A DNA stretch of 64,000 nt from Pseudomonas fluorescens (GTDB taxonomy: Bacteria > Pseudomonadota > Gammaproteobacteria > Pseudomonadales > Pseudomonadaceae): the NCBI RefSeq assembly GCF_902498185.1, contig NZ_CABVIX010000003.1:310001-374000 (forward strand), given 5' to 3'. Each line of letters begins with the position of its first letter. Position 1 is the first letter of the stretch. Positions 21,120 through 29,548 of the stretch are shown here, in pieces. The notes beneath the pieces were generated by a model. That model was given only the letters and a program-made list of their open reading frames with translations, had not been told where the DNA came from and did not search any database. A program made the position numbers and the translations under genes.

Positions 21120-21141
21120 ACGGCCCCGCAAGAGGGGCCGT
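21120..21141 (-). terminator. Terminator after fxsA
   Basis: An 8-bp stem ACGGCCCC/GGGGCCGT with a GCAAGA loop, flanked by AAAA and CTTTT, lies 17 nt past the fxsA stop and just upstream of the groESL promoter, so it insulates groESL from fxsA transcription. Confidence 0.85.
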
Positions 21142-21158
21142 CTTTTCACAGTGCCGTT

Positions 21159-21620
21159 TCAGGAATCGCGGCGCTTGTACTCGCCTTCGATGACGTCCGG
21201 GCGCCGGGCAGGAGTGCCCGGTTGCGGATTCAATGGATCATCACGGAATGCCCGCTGGCGCATGGCCTGGGCTTCGACACGCTGGCGCAGCTTCCTCGCT
21301 ACCAGCTTGCGGGTGATCGGCAGCAGCATGACCAGGCCCAGCACGTCGCTGATGAAACCCGGTATCAGCAGCAAGCCCCCCGCCATGGCCAGCATCAGGC
21401 CATGGAACATGTCCTCGGCCGGCAGCTCGCCGCGTTGCATGCTCTCGCGGGCACGCAATGCAGTGGCAAAACCTGCCACGCGCATGACCAGCACGCCGAG
21501 GGCGGAGCCAGCGATGATCAGCAGCAACGCCGGAAAGAAGCCAATGGCGGTGCTGACCTTGAAGAAGACATACAGCTCCAGCACCGGAAAAATCAGAAAC
21601 AGCAGTAGAAAAGCACGCAT
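21159..21620 (-). CDS. fxsA: FxsA family membrane protein
   Basis: The 153-residue protein has the FxsA domain: hydrophobic segments at about 1-22, 25-48 and 75-100, with [12 protein letters not shown] at the end of the first, and a basic hydrophilic tail. E. coli FxsA affects exclusion of phage T7 by the F plasmid; its normal role is unknown. A position beside groES is conserved in many proteobacteria. The start at 21620 places the first helix at the N-terminus; an in-frame start 24 nt upstream is less likely. Confidence 0.9.
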   Translation of the reverse strand: MRAFLLLFLIFPVLELYVFFKVSTAIGFFPALLLIIAGSALGVLVMRVAGFATALRARESMQRGELPAEDMFHGLMLAMAGGLLLIPGFISDVLGLVMLLPITRKLVARKLRQRVEAQAMRQRAFRDDPLNPQPGTPARRPDVIEGEYKRRDS

Positions 21621-21685
21621 CAAAGGTTCCTCGACGGAAGTCATCCTTCCTGTAGGACCTCAGATGGTTGCGATCAGTCGCTATT

Positions 21686-22417
21686 TCAAGCCCCCATGTG
21701 CTCCAGCGTTGGCCACTGCTCGGCGCGGGCCAGCAAAACCAAGGCCTCGCGAACTTGTGTCGGCGTATTGCAAATACTTGGGAAAGGCAGCCAGTAGACG
21801 CCCTGGCCAATGCGCAGGTGCATGCCTTCGCTGTCGATGCCGACCAGTTGTGCGGACGGCGTGTCCGCGAGACCGCTCAGTTTGACGTAATGGGCGATGG
21901 CGTTGGCATGGTCGCTGTTCATGTGCTCGATCATGCTGGCCTCGGCCTTGCCCGCGAACGGATTGGCGAGCGTGACCTGGTCGAGCCAGTGAATGGCGCC
22001 AAAGCCGCCGATGTAGCGGTGCCGGACTGGCTGCAACACCCAGAAATCGAAATCGTGGGCATGGTGATAGTCGGCGGCTTCCGGGAAGTAGCGGTAGTAA
22101 CGCTGCGCAGCGGCCTCGATGACGCCTTCCTCGGCCAGCTTGTGAGCCTCGGCCATCACTGTCAGGCGGCCAACCGCCTGCACGTCTTCGGCCTCGCGCT
22201 CGCCTACGAGCATCGAGCACTTGGCGTCTTTTTGCAGGTTGTGGGTATGCTGGGCAATGCGGCTGATGAGGATCAGCGGCTGGCCCTGGGCGTCGAGACA
22301 ATACGGCACCACGGAACCGAAAGGGTAGCCCGGCATGGACTTGGAGTGGGTCGACAGGACCCCGCGGTATTCCTTGAGCAGCAGTTCTCTGGCGGGCCGG
22401 ATGGCTTTGTCACTCAC
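21686..22417 (-). CDS. HugZ-like pyridoxamine-5'-phosphate-oxidase-fold protein
   Basis: The 243-residue protein has an N-terminal split-barrel flavin-type domain (about 10-150) and a C-terminal DUF2470 domain (about 165-235, starting EASMIEHMNSDHANA). This pairing is found in the HugZ/HutZ haem-utilisation family and in related plant proteins. A GTG start at 22417 is chosen because AGGAG lies 7 nt before it; the ATG 27 nt further upstream lacks a site and would start in a repeat. Haem binding or degradation is possible, but no haem-uptake genes are adjacent. Confidence 0.83.
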   Translation of the reverse strand: MSDKAIRPARELLLKEYRGVLSTHSKSMPGYPFGSVVPYCLDAQGQPLILISRIAQHTHNLQKDAKCSMLVGEREAEDVQAVGRLTVMAEAHKLAEEGVIEAAAQRYYRYFPEAADYHHAHDFDFWVLQPVRHRYIGGFGAIHWLDQVTLANPFAGKAEASMIEHMNSDHANAIAHYVKLSGLADTPSAQLVGIDSEGMHLRIGQGVYWLPFPSICNTPTQVREALVLLARAEQWPTLEHMGA

Positions 22418-22450
22418 GGCAGACTCCTTTTTTCTCAGCTGCAAGCTATA

Positions 22451-22529
22451 AGCTACAAGCGGCAGAAAAAAGCAAGAGCGCGCGCCGCATCAGACGACGC
22501 CGCCCTGCTTTTTCTTGCCGCTTGCAGCT
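22451..22529. repeat. Long imperfect inverted repeat between the HugZ-like and DUF481 genes
   Basis: AGCTACAAGCGGCAGAAAAAAG (22451 on) pairs with CTTTTTCTTGCCGCTTGCAGCT (ending 22529) with few mismatches, around a GC-rich centre with GCGCGC and GACGACGCC. The arms, of the AGCTTGCAGCTTGCCGC kind, are common extragenic repeats in Pseudomonas. Transcribed leftward it gives a hairpin with a U-rich arm and may terminate the DUF481 transcript. Confidence 0.75.
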
Positions 22530-22546
22530 AGCGAGGCCGCGAGCCT

Positions 22547-23554
22547 TTACCAGGCTACGCCGAACCCGGCGGTGTAGCGGGTCTTGTCCAGGTCGCTGTC
22601 GTTGGTACCGCTGATGATGTCCTTCTCGGCCTTGAGATTGAGCGAAGCCCACTCGGTAACCTTGTAGCGCAGGCCGATCTCGGCATCCAGGGAGTAGTTG
22701 GCGACATTGCCCAGCGGCTTGCCGACTTCGCCGTTGGTGAACAGCTCGACTGTCTTGCCGATCAGGTAGCGGTTGTAGTCCCACTTCACGGCCGCGGAAT
22801 AGAAGTTGTCCTTGCCGCCGTCGCGATACTGGTAGTCGGTGCGGTTGATCAGCGAGCCGAGGGAGAAGGCGCCGAGCTCGTCGTCCCAGAACTGATAGCC
22901 GGGGCCGGTACCAACCGTGCGCTGGCGGGCCAGGTCTTCGATCTGGTCACGCTTGTAGTTCAGGCGGCCCTGCCAGAACCACTTGTCGGTGATGAAGCGG
23001 TCCAGCGAGTACTCGGCGCTCCAGTTGTTGGTGTTGGTGACGTCGTCCTCGGATTCGCGGTTGTACTCGCCTTCGGCGATATGGCGCCAGCGGCCATGAC
23101 GGGCAGTGGTCTTGAAGCCGACATCGTAGTCGTCGGTGTCGTTTTCGGCGCGCTTGTAGTCCAGGGCCAGGTCGACGTTGCCTTTCCACACCAGGTCTTC
23201 CACGACCGGCTTGGGCTTGAGGATCTGCGCGATGCTGGCCAGCTCGACCGTCTTCGGACCATCGCCATTGGCCAGCGTCACCTTGCCGTCCTCCGCCGCC
23301 TGCAACGATTTTGCCTTTTCGCCGGTGTAGGCATCCTGCTTGACCAGCAGCTGCTGGTCGCTTTCCAGAGTCTTGACCTGTTTCCAATCGAGGGGAATGG
23401 AGCCGCCATAGGCGGTTTCCAACAACAGCTTGCCGCCGTCGAAGACTTTGATCTTGCCGCTCAGCTTGTCACCGTTCTTCATCCAGACGGTGTCGGCGAG
23501 GGCCGGGGTACAGAGGGTGGCTGCAGCAACGCACAACAGGACTCTAGAATACAT
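22547..23554 (-). CDS. DUF481 outer-membrane beta-barrel protein (YdiY-like)
   Basis: The 335-residue protein has a Sec signal peptide (MYSRVLLCVAAATLCTPALA), an N-terminal beta region with VWMKNGDKLSG (about 23-33), and a C-terminal DUF481 barrel of alternating amphipathic strands ending in a terminal aromatic residue (FGVAW), the usual outer-membrane insertion signal. E. coli YdiY is acid inducible; function is unknown. The start at 23554 is set by the signal peptide. The gene is divergent from the alkyltransferase-like gene with a 153-bp intergenic region. Confidence 0.87.
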   Translation of the reverse strand: MYSRVLLCVAAATLCTPALADTVWMKNGDKLSGKIKVFDGGKLLLETAYGGSIPLDWKQVKTLESDQQLLVKQDAYTGEKAKSLQAAEDGKVTLANGDGPKTVELASIAQILKPKPVVEDLVWKGNVDLALDYKRAENDTDDYDVGFKTTARHGRWRHIAEGEYNRESEDDVTNTNNWSAEYSLDRFITDKWFWQGRLNYKRDQIEDLARQRTVGTGPGYQFWDDELGAFSLGSLINRTDYQYRDGGKDNFYSAAVKWDYNRYLIGKTVELFTNGEVGKPLGNVANYSLDAEIGLRYKVTEWASLNLKAEKDIISGTNDSDLDKTRYTAGFGVAW

Positions 23555-23707
23555 AAGCAGAATAAGGGCTCGGGTTGACGAGAAAAGCCGGGCATTATCC
23601 AGATACCCACGCCCAGAGCAAGGACAGACCCGGCGTATCCCATCGAGTTCAATTCTCATCTGCGAAAGATATCGCTCCTGTATTCCTTCAGCCCCCGGTA
23701 GCCCTTG

Positions 23708-24061
23708 ATGCCCGCGACCTCCAGTCTTACTGCCGAAGCAGCACAAGCCCGACGAATGGCGCTGTACCTTGTGCTCGCCCAGATCCCGGCCGGCAAGGTC
23801 GCCAGCTACGGGCAGATAGCCGAGTTCGCGGGCATGGGCCGCGCTGCCCGCTGGGTAGGCCGGGCCCTTGGCCAGTTGCCAGATGACACGCGCCTGCCCT
23901 GGCACCGGGTCATCGGGGCGGGCGGGAAGCTCAGCCTGAAGCCGGGTACTCCTTCGGGTGAAGAACAGCGTGCCCGCCTGCGTGCAGAAGGCGTGAACGT
24001 GCACAATAATCGTGTGGATATGACGCGCCACGGCTGGCGCCCGATGGAGCACAGCGGTTAG
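23708..24061 (+). CDS. Alkyltransferase-like protein (MGMT-family, catalytic Cys replaced by Trp)
   Basis: The 117-residue protein is the DNA-binding/active-site domain of O6-alkylguanine-DNA alkyltransferase. The active-site motif, normally PCHRV, reads P-W65-H-R-V, so it cannot accept alkyl groups. That is the defining change of the Atl subfamily (E. coli YbaZ), which bind O6-alkylguanine lesions, flip the base and hand damage to nucleotide-excision repair. The DNA-binding RAARWVGRAL helix is intact. A TTG directly upstream is in frame, but the ATG is preferred. It stands alone, 43 bp before ampG. Confidence 0.93.
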   Translation: MPATSSLTAEAAQARRMALYLVLAQIPAGKVASYGQIAEFAGMGRAARWVGRALGQLPDDTRLPWHRVIGAGGKLSLKPGTPSGEEQRARLRAEGVNVHNNRVDMTRHGWRPMEHSG

Positions 24062-24104
24062 AGTGCGCGCTTTGTTTTCGTAAACTTGAGGCAGATGTTG
24101 GCCC

Positions 24105-25658
24105 ATGCCCCGTAAAACCTGGCGCGCTGCGCTCGCTGCCTATGCCAGCCCTTCTACTCTGGTGCTGCTGCTGCTCGGCTTCGCCGCAGGCCTGCCGTAC
24201 ATGTTGGTGTTCTCCACGCTTTCGGTCTGGCTTCGCGAAGCGGGTGTGGCTCGCGAAACCATCGGTTATGCCAGCCTGATCGGCCTGGCCTATGCCTTCA
24301 AATGGGTATGGTCACCCTTGCTTGACCAATGGCGCCTGCCATTGCTGGGCAAGATGGGACGCCGTCGCTCGTGGCTGCTGCTATCCCAGGCACTGGTGGT
24401 GATCGGCCTGGTGGGCATGGCCTTCTGCGATCCGCAGAAGCACCTGTCCTGGCTGATCGCGCTGGCGGTGCTGGTGGCATTCGCCTCCGCGACCCAGGAC
24501 ATCGCCGTGGACGCCTATCGTCTTGAAATCGCCGACGACCAGCGCCAGGCGGCGCTTGCTGCCAGCTACATGGCCGGCTACCGCATCGCCGCGCTGCTGG
24601 CCACGGCCGGCGCCCTGTTCTTCGCCGAATGGTTTGGCTCGACCGGTTTCAGCTACCTGCACGAAGCGTGGACCGGCACTTATGTGCTGTTCGGCCTGCT
24701 CATGGTGCCCGCGCTGATCACCACGCTCGTGATGCGCGAGCCGCCGGTGCCATTGCGCACCCAGCTTTCTGCCGCGCGCTATGGGTTGGTGCACCAGCTG
24801 GCCTCGGTGTTCGTGCTGATCGTGCTGCTGGTCTCGGTGCCGGCGACGTTCACGCAGATGTACAACACCGACTGGGCCAGCGTGATGTTCGGCGACGCCA
24901 CCCCGCTCGACCTGCTGCTGCGCGACCGCGCCTTCCTGCGCCTGATCCTGTATGCGCTGCTGACCTGGCTCTGCCTGTCGGCCATGGGGCGCCGCGGGCT
25001 TGCACCCGTGCTGACCCCCATCAACGATTTCATCCTGCGCTACCGTTGGCAGGCATTGCTGCTGCTCGGGCTGATCGCCACGTACCGCATGTCCGACACA
25101 GTGATGGGCGTGATGGCCAACGTGTTCTATATCGACCAGGGCTTCACCAAGGACCAGATCGCGAGCGTCAGCAAGATCTTCGGCCTGATCATGACGTTGG
25201 TCGGCGCAGGTTTCGGGGGTCTGCTGATCGTGCGCTTCGGCATCATGCCGATCCTGTTCATCGGTGGAGTGGCGTCGGCGGGAACCAACATCCTGTTCCT
25301 GATGCTGGCCGACATGGGCCCGAACCTGCAGATGCTGATCGTCACCATCTCGCTCGACAACTTCAGCTCGGGCCTGGCCACGTCGGCGTTCGTCGCCTAT
25401 CTGTCGAGCCTGACCAACCTCAAGTTCTCGGCCACTCAATACGCCCTGCTCAGCTCGATCATGCTGCTGCTGCCGCGCCTGATCGGCGGGTATTCGGGGG
25501 TCATGGTCGAGAAGTACGGCTACCACGACTTCTTCCTGATCACCGCGCTGCTCGGCGTGCCGACGCTGATCCTGATCGCTCTGCAATGGCGTCAGGAAGC
25601 AGGGGGCACGCAGGCGCCACTGGAAGATGGCAAGGAACAGGCCGCCGAGCGGCCTTGA
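24105..25658 (+). CDS. ampG: AmpG muropeptide permease (MFS)
   Basis: The 517-residue major-facilitator protein has about 14 hydrophobic segments and the AmpG-typical ASATQDIAVDAYR motif (about residues 126-138), with early GLPYMLVFSTLSVWLREAGV. It imports GlcNAc-anhMurNAc peptides from the periplasm for peptidoglycan recycling; in pseudomonads its flux controls AmpR-dependent AmpC beta-lactamase induction. The position between the Atl gene and the MscS/yajQ group matches P. aeruginosa ampG. It is convergent with an MdfA-like gene 16 bp away. Confidence 0.93.
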   Translation: MPRKTWRAALAAYASPSTLVLLLLGFAAGLPYMLVFSTLSVWLREAGVARETIGYASLIGLAYAFKWVWSPLLDQWRLPLLGKMGRRRSWLLLSQALVVIGLVGMAFCDPQKHLSWLIALAVLVAFASATQDIAVDAYRLEIADDQRQAALAASYMAGYRIAALLATAGALFFAEWFGSTGFSYLHEAWTGTYVLFGLLMVPALITTLVMREPPVPLRTQLSAARYGLVHQLASVFVLIVLLVSVPATFTQMYNTDWASVMFGDATPLDLLLRDRAFLRLILYALLTWLCLSAMGRRGLAPVLTPINDFILRYRWQALLLLGLIATYRMSDTVMGVMANVFYIDQGFTKDQIASVSKIFGLIMTLVGAGFGGLLIVRFGIMPILFIGGVASAGTNILFLMLADMGPNLQMLIVTISLDNFSSGLATSAFVAYLSSLTNLKFSATQYALLSSIMLLLPRLIGGYSGVMVEKYGYHDFFLITALLGVPTLILIALQWRQEAGGTQAPLEDGKEQAAERP

Positions 25659-25674
25659 GCACGCAGGACTGGGG

Positions 25675-26925
25675 TTACTGAGCCGTAGCCCCCTGGCCCG
25701 GCGCCTCGCGCTCATCCAGCATCACCCACAAGGGCCACAACGCCAGCATCCCGCCGATTCCTGCCAGCACGGCGAAGTGCAGCAGGCTGGCACCTGCTCC
25801 GATCATTGCCAGCACCGCGCCGCCGAGCCCCAGCAAGGTGATGGTGATCATGCCCAGCATGGCCGAGACCAGGCCCTTGCTCTGGTCACTCGAGAACAGC
25901 GTGAGGCGATACAGCACCGCATTGGCGACGCCAAGCCCCAGTGCGTAGAGCGAAAGCCCCGCCACCAGGCTGGTCACTGTGGGCCAGAGCCACGTCAGCA
26001 GGACCATGGCGCCCAGCCCCAGCAGATAGGGCCAGAGCGCACCACGCACGAGCCTGCCCAGGGGATGGCGGTCGGCGATGCGGTTGATGATCAGGTTGCC
26101 CGCAATCAGGCCACCGAAGACTGGCAATTGCCACAGCGCGTAGTCCAGGGTGCTCAAGCCCTCGTCATGGATCAACAGCACTGGTGACAGGCCAATCCAG
26201 CCAATCAGCGGCAGGCTCACCAGTCCCAGGGCAGCGCTGCCGGCCACGAAGCGCCGGTTCGCCAGCAGCCGGCCGTAGCCGGACAGCAAGGGCAGCAGCT
26301 CGATCGGCGTGAACGGCAGGCACGAGCCGTCGCGGCGCCGCACGCCCAGGGTCTCGGGCATGAAACGGTACAAGGCCAGCCACGTCAGCACCGCGCCCAC
26401 CGCCAGCGCCACGAACAGCCAGCGCCAGCCCATCAACTCGAGCAGCAAAGTGCCCACCAGCGGGCCGAGCAGTGGCGACAGCAACGCGATATTGGCCAGC
26501 AATGCCATCATGCGTACCGCATCGGCCTCGCTGAAAGCCTCGTTCAACGCGGGATAGCTGACCGTGACCACGAAGCCCAGGCCGATGCCTTGCAGCAGGC
26601 GCAGCAGGTTGAACAGGCCGATGTCCTCGACCCAATAAGTGGCCAGACAAGCGATGCCAAATACCACGCAACCGGTGAGCAGCAGCGGCCGGCGCCCGTA
26701 ACGGTCCGCCAACGGGCCGATCAGCCATTGCAGCACTACGCCACCGAGCAGGTACAGGTTGAGCGCGTGGGGAATGAATTCGGGACTGGCGTTCAGGTCG
26801 CCGACCACCGAGGGCATCGCGGGCATGATCACGTCACTGCCCAGGTAGGTGAGCAGCTCGAAGATGGCCAGGGTAAGGGCGAAGCCCAAGGCTCGCAGAG
26901 GGGTGATATTGATAAGCGGCGTCAT
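25675..26925 (-). CDS. MdfA/Cmr-like MFS multidrug transporter
   Basis: The 416-residue, 12-helix drug:H+ antiporter is close in length to E. coli MdfA (410). Helix 1 has ELLTYLGSDVIMPAM, with the membrane-embedded acidic residue of this family, then motif A-like GPLADRYGRRP (about 74-84) and motif C-like LLSPLLGPLVGT. The start at 26925 puts the first helix about 15 residues in; further upstream extension is not supported. It is likely to export cationic or neutral drugs; substrate unknown. It is not an operon with its neighbours. Confidence 0.87.
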   Translation of the reverse strand: MTPLINITPLRALGFALTLAIFELLTYLGSDVIMPAMPSVVGDLNASPEFIPHALNLYLLGGVVLQWLIGPLADRYGRRPLLLTGCVVFGIACLATYWVEDIGLFNLLRLLQGIGLGFVVTVSYPALNEAFSEADAVRMMALLANIALLSPLLGPLVGTLLLELMGWRWLFVALAVGAVLTWLALYRFMPETLGVRRRDGSCLPFTPIELLPLLSGYGRLLANRRFVAGSAALGLVSLPLIGWIGLSPVLLIHDEGLSTLDYALWQLPVFGGLIAGNLIINRIADRHPLGRLVRGALWPYLLGLGAMVLLTWLWPTVTSLVAGLSLYALGLGVANAVLYRLTLFSSDQSKGLVSAMLGMITITLLGLGGAVLAMIGAGASLLHFAVLAGIGGMLALWPLWVMLDEREAPGQGATAQ

Positions 26926-27036
26926 GGCGGGGTATCGGGTCTTGGCACAGGATTGGGGTATATGCCAGAAAACCGCTGTGTACGCCATGAACAAATGGGG
27001 CAGCACAAGGCCGCCCCCTAGAAAAGGCAGCGCTGC

Positions 27037-27882
27037 CTATTGCGCCGCTGGCGCTTCCTGCACCACGCGGATCACCCGCTGCGGGAACGGGATCTCGATG
27101 CCCTCGGCCTTGAGCCGGTCGCGGGTCTGCTCGTTGAGCATGAACATCAGGCTCCAGTAGTCCGGCGTCTTCACCCACACCCGCAGCGACACGGTGATCG
27201 AGCTGTCACCCAGCTCCGACACCACGGCCTGTGGCGCAGGCTCCGGCAGTACGCGCGGGTCCTTGGCCAGGTCGAGCAACACGGCGCGGGCCTTCTGCAG
27301 GTCTGCGTCGTAATCGACCCCGACGTTGAACACCACCTGGCGGGTCGGCTGGCGGTTGTAGTTGGTGATGATGCCGTTGGACAGGCCCCCGTTGGGAACG
27401 ATCACCGTCTTGTTGTCGCCCGTGCGCAGCACGGTATGGAAGATCTGGATGGTATCGACCGTGCCACTGACGCCCTGGGCTTCGATCCAGTCGCCAAGGC
27501 GGAACGGGCGGAACAGCAGGATCAGTACACCACCGGCGAAGTTCGCCAGGCTGCCCTGCAACGCCAGGCCGATGGCCAGGCCCGCAGCACCGATGGCGGC
27601 GACGAACGAGGTGGTCTCGATGCCGATCATCGAGGCCACGCTGACGAACAGCAGGATCTTCAGGATGATATTGGCCAGCGTACTGATAAAGCTCTGCAAT
27701 GCCGCATCGGAATTGCGCAGTCCCACCAGCTTGCCGAGCCGGTCGCTGAGCTTGTTGGTAATCCACCAGCCGATAGCCAGGGTTACCAAGGCCAGCAGCA
27801 CCCGGCTGCTGTACTCCATGATCAACGGAAGCCAGGCCTGGGAGGTCCTGACCAGCTGATCCACTTCAGCGTTCAAATCCAT
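27037..27882 (-). CDS. Small-conductance mechanosensitive channel (MscS family)
   Basis: The 281-residue protein is the size of E. coli MscS (286). It has three N-terminal membrane helices (about 18-38, 60-82, 88-115); the pore helix is AAIGAAGLAIGLALQGSLANFAGG with the Gly/Ala packing pattern. A beta domain follows with FRPFRLGDWIEAQGVSGTV and IVPNGGLSNGIITNYNRQ, then the alpha/beta cytoplasmic cage. It opens on membrane tension to release solutes during osmotic downshock. A palindrome AGGCAGCGCTGCCT overlaps the stop region. YajQ lies upstream on the same strand, with hairpins in the gap. Confidence 0.93.
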   Translation of the reverse strand: MDLNAEVDQLVRTSQAWLPLIMEYSSRVLLALVTLAIGWWITNKLSDRLGKLVGLRNSDAALQSFISTLANIILKILLFVSVASMIGIETTSFVAAIGAAGLAIGLALQGSLANFAGGVLILLFRPFRLGDWIEAQGVSGTVDTIQIFHTVLRTGDNKTVIVPNGGLSNGIITNYNRQPTRQVVFNVGVDYDADLQKARAVLLDLAKDPRVLPEPAPQAVVSELGDSSITVSLRVWVKTPDYWSLMFMLNEQTRDRLKAEGIEIPFPQRVIRVVQEAPAAQ

Positions 27883-27923
27883 GTTCGTCTCCTGATGCCA
27901 TGCGGCGTGAAACAGTAGAATCA

Positions 27924-27977
27924 GGCCGCCGAGGATGCGGCGGCCGCAGGAAACTGGGACATCAGGGTCTATCCCAG
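27924..27977 (-). other. Two hairpins after yajQ
   Basis: GGCCGCC/GGCGGCC (27924-27945) and CTGGGA/TCCCAG (27954-27977) form adjacent stems downstream of the yajQ stop. Neither has a U tract, so rho-independent termination is doubtful. Confidence 0.4.
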
Positions 27978-27993
27978 GTTCCTGGCGAGCCGA

Positions 27994-28479
27994 TCAGTCG
28001 CGGAAGTTGTTGAACTGCAGCGGCATCTCGAACTCCTTGGCGCGCAGGGCGGCGATGGCCTCTTGCAGGTCGTCGCGTTTCTTCCCGGTGACACGCACCT
28101 GCTCGCCCTGGATGGCGGCCTGGACCTTGAGCTTGGCGTCCTTGATGTGCGCGACGATCTTTTTCGCCAGCTCCTTGTCGATGCCTTCGCGGAACTTGGC
28201 TTCCTGCTTCATTTCCTTGCCGGAGGCATAGGCGTCCTTGACCTCCAGGCACTTGACGTCGATCTTGCGCTTCACCAGGGCCAGGCGCAGGATCTCGACC
28301 ATGGCCTCGAGCTGGAAATCGGCCTCGGCGGTCAACAGGACGGTCTGTTCCTTGTCCTTGAACTCGAAGGTGCCCTTGCCCTTGAGGTCATAGCGACGGT
28401 CCAGTTCCTTGACGGCATTCTCGACCGCGTTGGTGACTTCGTGCTTGTCCAGTTCCGATACCACGTCGAACGAAGGCAT
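27994..28479 (-). CDS. yajQ: YajQ family nucleotide-binding protein
   Basis: The 161-residue protein has the full YajQ length, with two ferredoxin-like domains and the conserved start [15 protein letters not shown]. Xanthomonas and Pseudomonas members bind cyclic di-GMP and modulate transcription factors; other work reports tRNA/GTP binding. AGAACAACC precedes the ATG. It is divergent from panE, with 100 bp between the starts. The window also carries the phosphodiesterase BifA, so both turnover and a candidate receptor of c-di-GMP are encoded here. Confidence 0.95.
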   Translation of the reverse strand: MPSFDVVSELDKHEVTNAVENAVKELDRRYDLKGKGTFEFKDKEQTVLLTAEADFQLEAMVEILRLALVKRKIDVKCLEVKDAYASGKEMKQEAKFREGIDKELAKKIVAHIKDAKLKVQAAIQGEQVRVTGKKRDDLQEAIAALRAKEFEMPLQFNNFRD

Positions 28480-28537
28480 GGTTGTTCTCCAAATAAAAAA
28501 CGCGCGCTCGTCTGAAGATGGAGCGCGGCGGGTTTGA

Positions 28538-29497
<960 letters not shown>

Positions 29498-29548
29498 TCC
29501 GGGCCCTGCCCTGCCCTCTCACCCACTGATGCGGACCCTGCCTTGCAC

